Source: Rubrivivax sp. (GTDB taxonomy: Bacteria; Pseudomonadota; Gammaproteobacteria; Burkholderiales; Burkholderiaceae_C). From it: a stretch of DNA of 64,000 nucleotides. The notes under the pieces are model-generated. The model was not told where the DNA came from. It worked only from the letters and a program-made list of their open reading frames with translations, and ran no database searches. Made by a program: the position numbers and the translations under genes. This document shows positions 61,026 through 64,000 of the stretch, one piece after another. The first letter of the stretch is position 1; every line of letters begins with the position of its first letter. The stretch is taken from assembly GCA_027485165.1 (NCBI GenBank), contig JAIXRN010000052.1, forward strand, positions 62,001-126,000. The letters are read 5' to 3'.

Positions 61026-62683
61026 GTCGGCCGGCCTTCGGGCACGGCGCCAGGGCGCAGCCGGCGGCGCAGCTTCATCAGGCCCAGCCGCAGGCTGAAG
61101 ACATGGCGCTTGCCGTCCACCAGGGTGCGGTTGCCCCAGGCGTTCAGGGTGTGCAGGCCGTGCGGGCAGGGGCCGCGGTGGTCGGGCTCGATCAGGCGCA
61201 CGGTCTCTTCTTCGTAACGCGTGGGGCTGCAGTGCAGCACGCGCTGCAGCACCACGCCCGCGCCATAGGTGCCCAGGCAGTTCTGTGCCGGGCGGTACAG
61301 GCGGCCTTCGTGCCAGAACAGCGCGCCAGCCATGCGTGCACCGGTGACGTCCACCTTCACCGGGTTGTTGGCATGGGGCAGCCATGGGCCTTCGGGGCGG
61401 TCGGCGTAGTACAGGCACAAGTTGTCCATCGCACCTTGGTCGATGTCGGTGCAGGCCAGCCAATAGCGGCCTTCCCATTGGAACAGGGCCGGATCGGCGG
61501 CCGCCACCCCAGGGAGCAGGGTGGCCAGCAGGCGCCACTGCCCCTGGGCGTCGATTTCGTGCAGTTCGCAGCGCCGCAGGGCCGCGGTTTCGGCCAGGCC
61601 CAGCCAGCGCCCGTCCAGCTGCACCGCCAGCGGGAACGACGCGTGCCGGCCCCGGCCCAGCGGCAGCACTTGCCTGTCGGTGACGCCGTGGCTGGCGTTC
61701 AGGCGCAGCTGTTCGATGTGGCCGACCCCGCTGTTTTCGTCGAAATACTCCACCAGGATGCGGCTGTTGCTGTCGGCGTGGGCGGCCGGGTCGGCCCAAT
61801 AGCCATGGCTGGTGCTGGCGGGCAGCCAGTGCGGTGCCAGGGCCTTGCGGCAGTAGGTCAGCGCCGAAAGCGGCTGTTCGATGATGCCGATGCGCCATTC
61901 CTCGCGCCACCAGCGCGCGTGTTGGCGTGCCAGCCAGGCCTTCCAGCGCCCGCGCAGCCGTAGCGCAGCGGCTGGCCAGGGGCGCGGGGCGTTGCCGGTG
62001 CCGCTGCCCATACCCATGCCCCTGGCCTTGCCGATGGGGTGACCCGTGCTGCGCGGGCTGGGGAAGACGGGCCGGCTGGGGCTGGCGCCCAGCAGCAGGT
62101 CGCGCCCAGCCTGCCACAGCAGCCCGGCCGCCACAGCGGGCAGTGCGCGCAGGGCGCGGGCGTGGTGCGTGCCGGCGTCGATGTGCAGGCGGCGCACGCA
62201 GACCCAGCCATCGCCCTGCGGCCGTGGCTGCCACAGTGCCAGCGCCAGGCCGTGACCGGCGGTGATGTCGTCCAGCAGCGGGTGGTGCGCGTCCAGCGCC
62301 CGGCCGCGGCCGTCGGTCAGCCACCAGTCGGGGGCCTTGTCGGCCGGCCCCGGCAGCGGCGCCGGGCCCAGGTGCAGCTTCAGCTGCAGGGGGGCGGGCG
62401 GGATGGGGGCTGCGGCCCCAGGCCCTGGGCCTGCGGCCGCCCTGGCCGAGGCTGCCCCGGCCAGCGTGGCCGCTGGCAGGGGCGCGAAGCCGATGTCGCA
62501 AGCGTCGGCATGGGCTGCCTGCAAAGCCGCCAGCGCCGCGGCGCAAGCGGCCAGCCAGGCCGGCTGGGGGCTGTCGGGCGGCAGCGCCCAGGCCAGGCGC
62601 AGGGCCCGCGCTGCGGGCGCTTGCGGGGCTGCCCTTGCGGCGCCGGGTGCAGGGGCAGCCTGTTGCGGCGACGCAGGCGGCAT
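61022..62683 (-). CDS. GINT1_N-like (five-bladed propeller) protein of the exopolysaccharide operon
   Basis: 553 residues. The C-terminal 300 resemble the N-terminal domain of glucosamine-inositolphosphorylceramide transferases and related bacterial proteins: GYWADPAAHADSNSRILVEY, HASFPLAVQLDGRWLGLAET, DPALFQWEGRYWLACTD, GPWLPHANNPVKVDV and RPAQNCLGTYGAGV. The N-terminal 250 are Ala/Pro-rich with a DWWLTDGRG segment. It is probably a carbohydrate-binding or transferase-associated protein. The ATG overlaps the stop of the CpsD-like gene (TGATG). Confidence 0.72.
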   Translation of the reverse strand: MPPASPQQAAPAPGAARAAPQAPAARALRLAWALPPDSPQPAWLAACAAALAALQAAHADACDIGFAPLPAATLAGAASARAAAGPGPGAAAPIPPAPLQLKLHLGPAPLPGPADKAPDWWLTDGRGRALDAHHPLLDDITAGHGLALALWQPRPQGDGWVCVRRLHIDAGTHHARALRALPAVAAGLLWQAGRDLLLGASPSRPVFPSPRSTGHPIGKARGMGMGSGTGNAPRPWPAAALRLRGRWKAWLARQHARWWREEWRIGIIEQPLSALTYCRKALAPHWLPASTSHGYWADPAAHADSNSRILVEYFDENSGVGHIEQLRLNASHGVTDRQVLPLGRGRHASFPLAVQLDGRWLGLAETAALRRCELHEIDAQGQWRLLATLLPGVAAADPALFQWEGRYWLACTDIDQGAMDNLCLYYADRPEGPWLPHANNPVKVDVTGARMAGALFWHEGRLYRPAQNCLGTYGAGVVLQRVLHCSPTRYEEETVRLIEPDHRGPCPHGLHTLNAWGNRTLVDGKRHVFSLRLGLMKLRRRLRPGAVPEGRPT

Positions 62684-63327
62684 CAAAGCCACCGGTACAG
62701 CTTGGTCGGCAGGTGGAAGCTGCGTTTGTTCAACACCGCGCCCAGCACGCGCACGTGCACGGCCTGCAGGTCCTGCAGCAACTGGGTGACGACGGGCTTG
62801 CGCGTGCGCGCCGATTCCAGCACCACCAGCACGCCGTCGCACTGCGGCCCGATCTGCAGGCAGGCGCCGGAATCGGCCGCGGCCGGCAAGTCCAGCACGA
62901 TCAGGTCGAAGCGGCCGCGCAGGAAGTCCCAGAGTTCGCGCCGCGTCACCAGGTCCCAGGCGTAGTCGGGCTGGTCGTCGTGGTCGCTGCCCAGGCCCAG
63001 CCAGGCTTCGGTCACACCGCGCTGCTTGTTGCCCAGCGCGCTGTCGATGGGCTGGCCACTGCGCAGTGCGGCGCACAGGGTGGTGCTGCCGTCAGCCGGC
63101 GGCAGGGTGCCCAGCAGCAGGGTGTTGCGGCCCAGCTTGCCGGCGTTGGCGCGGGCGTAGCTGCGGGCCAGCGTGCTGGTACCTTCGCCCTGGCCGCTGG
63201 CCACGAAGCCGATGACGCGCGGCTCCGGCGGCGGCAGCACGGCGTCCACACGCGCCACCAGGTCGTCGATGGCGCGGGCGTCCAGGGCCAGGGGCCGGTC
63301 TTGGGCAGGGGCTGGGGCGGCGTTCAT
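62683..63327 (-). CDS. CpsD/CapB-like ATPase with defective P-loop
   Basis: 214 residues. The fold of bacterial tyrosine-kinase/MinD-like ATPases is recognisable (VIGFVASGQGEGTSTLARSYA, FDLIVLDLPAAADSG, GVLVVLESARTRKPVVTQLL, VLGAVLNKRSF). The Walker A motif is GEGTST (residues 47-52), with Thr50 where the catalytic Lys is expected, and the Walker A' Asp is replaced (LLLGTLPP). No C-terminal Tyr cluster exists. It may be a non-catalytic partner of a Wzc/GumC-type chain-length protein outside the window. Confidence 0.78.
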   Translation of the reverse strand: MNAAPAPAQDRPLALDARAIDDLVARVDAVLPPPEPRVIGFVASGQGEGTSTLARSYARANAGKLGRNTLLLGTLPPADGSTTLCAALRSGQPIDSALGNKQRGVTEAWLGLGSDHDDQPDYAWDLVTRRELWDFLRGRFDLIVLDLPAAADSGACLQIGPQCDGVLVVLESARTRKPVVTQLLQDLQAVHVRVLGAVLNKRSFHLPTKLYRWL

Positions 63328-63401
63328 GGTCGAAGGGTCGGCAGGTGGGCAGGGGTCGGGAATGAATCAGCTATCGGCAGCGGTACGCCGGCGCCCAGCG
63401 G

Positions 63402-64000
63402 CTACAGCAGCGGCCGCTGGCGGCCCGCGGTCTGGCGCAGCAGGTCGCGCAGGCTGCGCAGCAGGAACATCGAATTCGTCGACGCGTAGCGCCACCACAG
63501 CCGACGCGGGTCGGACCCCAGGCGGTGCAGCCATTCCAGGCCATGGCGGCGCATCCACAGCGGTGCGCGGCTGACGGTGCCGGCATGGAAGTCGAAGGCC
63601 GCGCCCAGGCCCAGCATCACGGCCGGAATGCGCCCGCGGTGGTGGCCCAGCCAGCGTTCCTGCTTCGGGCAGCCCAGGCCCACGAACAGCATGCCCACGC
63701 CAGACTGGGCGATGTCGGCGACGATGCGTTCGTCTTCCTCGGGCGTGGCGTCGCGGAAGGGCGGCGAATGGCAGTAGGCCACCTGCAGGCCGGGGAAGTC
63801 GCGGCGCAGCGCCGTGACCAGGGCGTCCAGCACTTCTGGGCGCGACCCGAACAGGCCCACCTTGATGCCGTTGTCGCGCGCAGCGGCACAGGCCTTCCAC
63901 ATGGTGTCGGGGCCGTCGACGCGGTCCTGCTGGGCATGGCCTTTCATGCGCAGTGTCCAGGCCACCGGGGCGCCGTCGGGCACCACCATGTCGGCACCGC
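63402..64000 (-). CDS. WecG/TagA/CpsF family glycosyltransferase (5' end outside window)
   Basis: About 199 residues are present; the start is beyond the right edge. Family landmarks are DMVVPDGAPVAW, RVDGPDTMWKAC, GIKVGLFGSRPEVLDALV, LFVGLGCPKQERWLG and GLGAAFDFHAGTVSRAP. It transfers ManNAcA/ManNAc-type sugars to a lipid-linked precursor. It is the most upstream gene seen of the leftward exopolysaccharide operon; the CpsD-like gene upstream ends 74 bp before this gene's stop in genome coordinates, so it is not the first in order of transcription until the missing part is known. Stop at 63402-63404. Confidence 0.88.
   Translation of the reverse strand, partial: GADMVVPDGAPVAWTLRMKGHAQQDRVDGPDTMWKACAAARDNGIKVGLFGSRPEVLDALVTALRRDFPGLQVAYCHSPPFRDATPEEDERIVADIAQSGVGMLFVGLGCPKQERWLGHHRGRIPAVMLGLGAAFDFHAGTVSRAPLWMRRHGLEWLHRLGSDPRRLWWRYASTNSMFLLRSLRDLLRQTAGRQRPLL

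Noticed and set aside
59865..62546. 893-residue glycosyltransferase frame
   Set aside because: Only the part from GTG 61025 encodes the GT4 protein; the rest is an out-of-phase reading of the GINT1_N-like gene.

Overview
The window is very GC-rich and reads as the chromosome of a betaproteobacterium of the order Burkholderiales, probably from the Rubrivivax/Leptothrix/Aquincola-like group. The evidence is a set of lineage-typical genes: a DUF3567 protein, a PhaM-like PHB granule protein, the proteobacterial-type glutamate-cysteine ligase beside amtB, a stand-alone homocysteine-methyltransferase part of MetH, an H-NS protein of the Burkholderiales type, a HiPIP, and two PEP-CTERM proteins next to an exopolysaccharide locus. 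The species cannot be named from sequence alone. I found no rRNA, tRNA, CRISPR array, intact insertion sequence or prophage.

Layout. 1-7.8 kb: 3' end of an aerobic CO-dehydrogenase-type molybdenum hydroxylase (coxL) with its maturation genes coxD, coxE, two XdhC-family proteins and a MobA-like nucleotidyltransferase. A 2OG-Fe(II) oxygenase and a PPK2 are inserted among them, and a 0.5-kb structured repeat pair lies between coxD and coxE. 8-12.7 kb: a TPR-GGDEF diguanylate cyclase, a LemA/TPM/TPM membrane operon and a Rossmann-like protein. 12.8-20 kb: hemE, priA, an AT-rich toxin/immunity islet (AHH nuclease plus a chimeric immunity protein), and comM. 20-30.5 kb: glnK-amtB behind a clear NtrC/sigma-54 control region, gshA, a chemoreceptor, kup, a secreted M14 carboxypeptidase and metH(N). 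30.5-38.7 kb: a degenerate MHYT-like membrane protein, a GGDEF/EAL protein, DUF3567, DUF3108, a degenerate FAH-family protein coupled to a retropepsin-like protease, phaM and a FIST sensor.

38.9-51.9 kb: a PEP-CTERM gene with a sigma-54 promoter; the glycolate oxidase genes glcD-glcE and glcF, separated by a methyltransferase, a 0.7-kb inverted-repeat island and a CidA/CidB (LrgA/LrgB) pair; a lipoprotein; an intact FAH hydrolase; HiPIP; a DMT transporter; a second PEP-CTERM protein; glpK; and H-NS. 52-56.5 kb: a light-response/DNA-repair island with an FAD-domain-only photolyase homologue, an FeS-type (6-4) photolyase homologue, DUF2256 and a CPD-type photolyase. 56.6-64 kb: an MtfA-like peptidase and, upstream of it on the same strand, an exopolysaccharide operon read right to left: WecG/TagA (partial), a CpsD-like ATPase with a defective P-loop, a GINT1_N-like protein, a GT4 glycosyltransferase, a Wzx-like flippase and a GH12 lipoprotein.

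Functional picture: a facultatively CO- or purine-type-Mo-hydroxylase-using, PHB-storing heterotroph with sigma-54-regulated nitrogen uptake, c-di-GMP signalling, glycolate and glycerol use, and an exopolysaccharide plus PEP-CTERM surface programme. The least explained parts are the two structured repeat islands, the chimeric toxin-immunity islet, the decayed FAH paralogue and the unusual photolyase operon.
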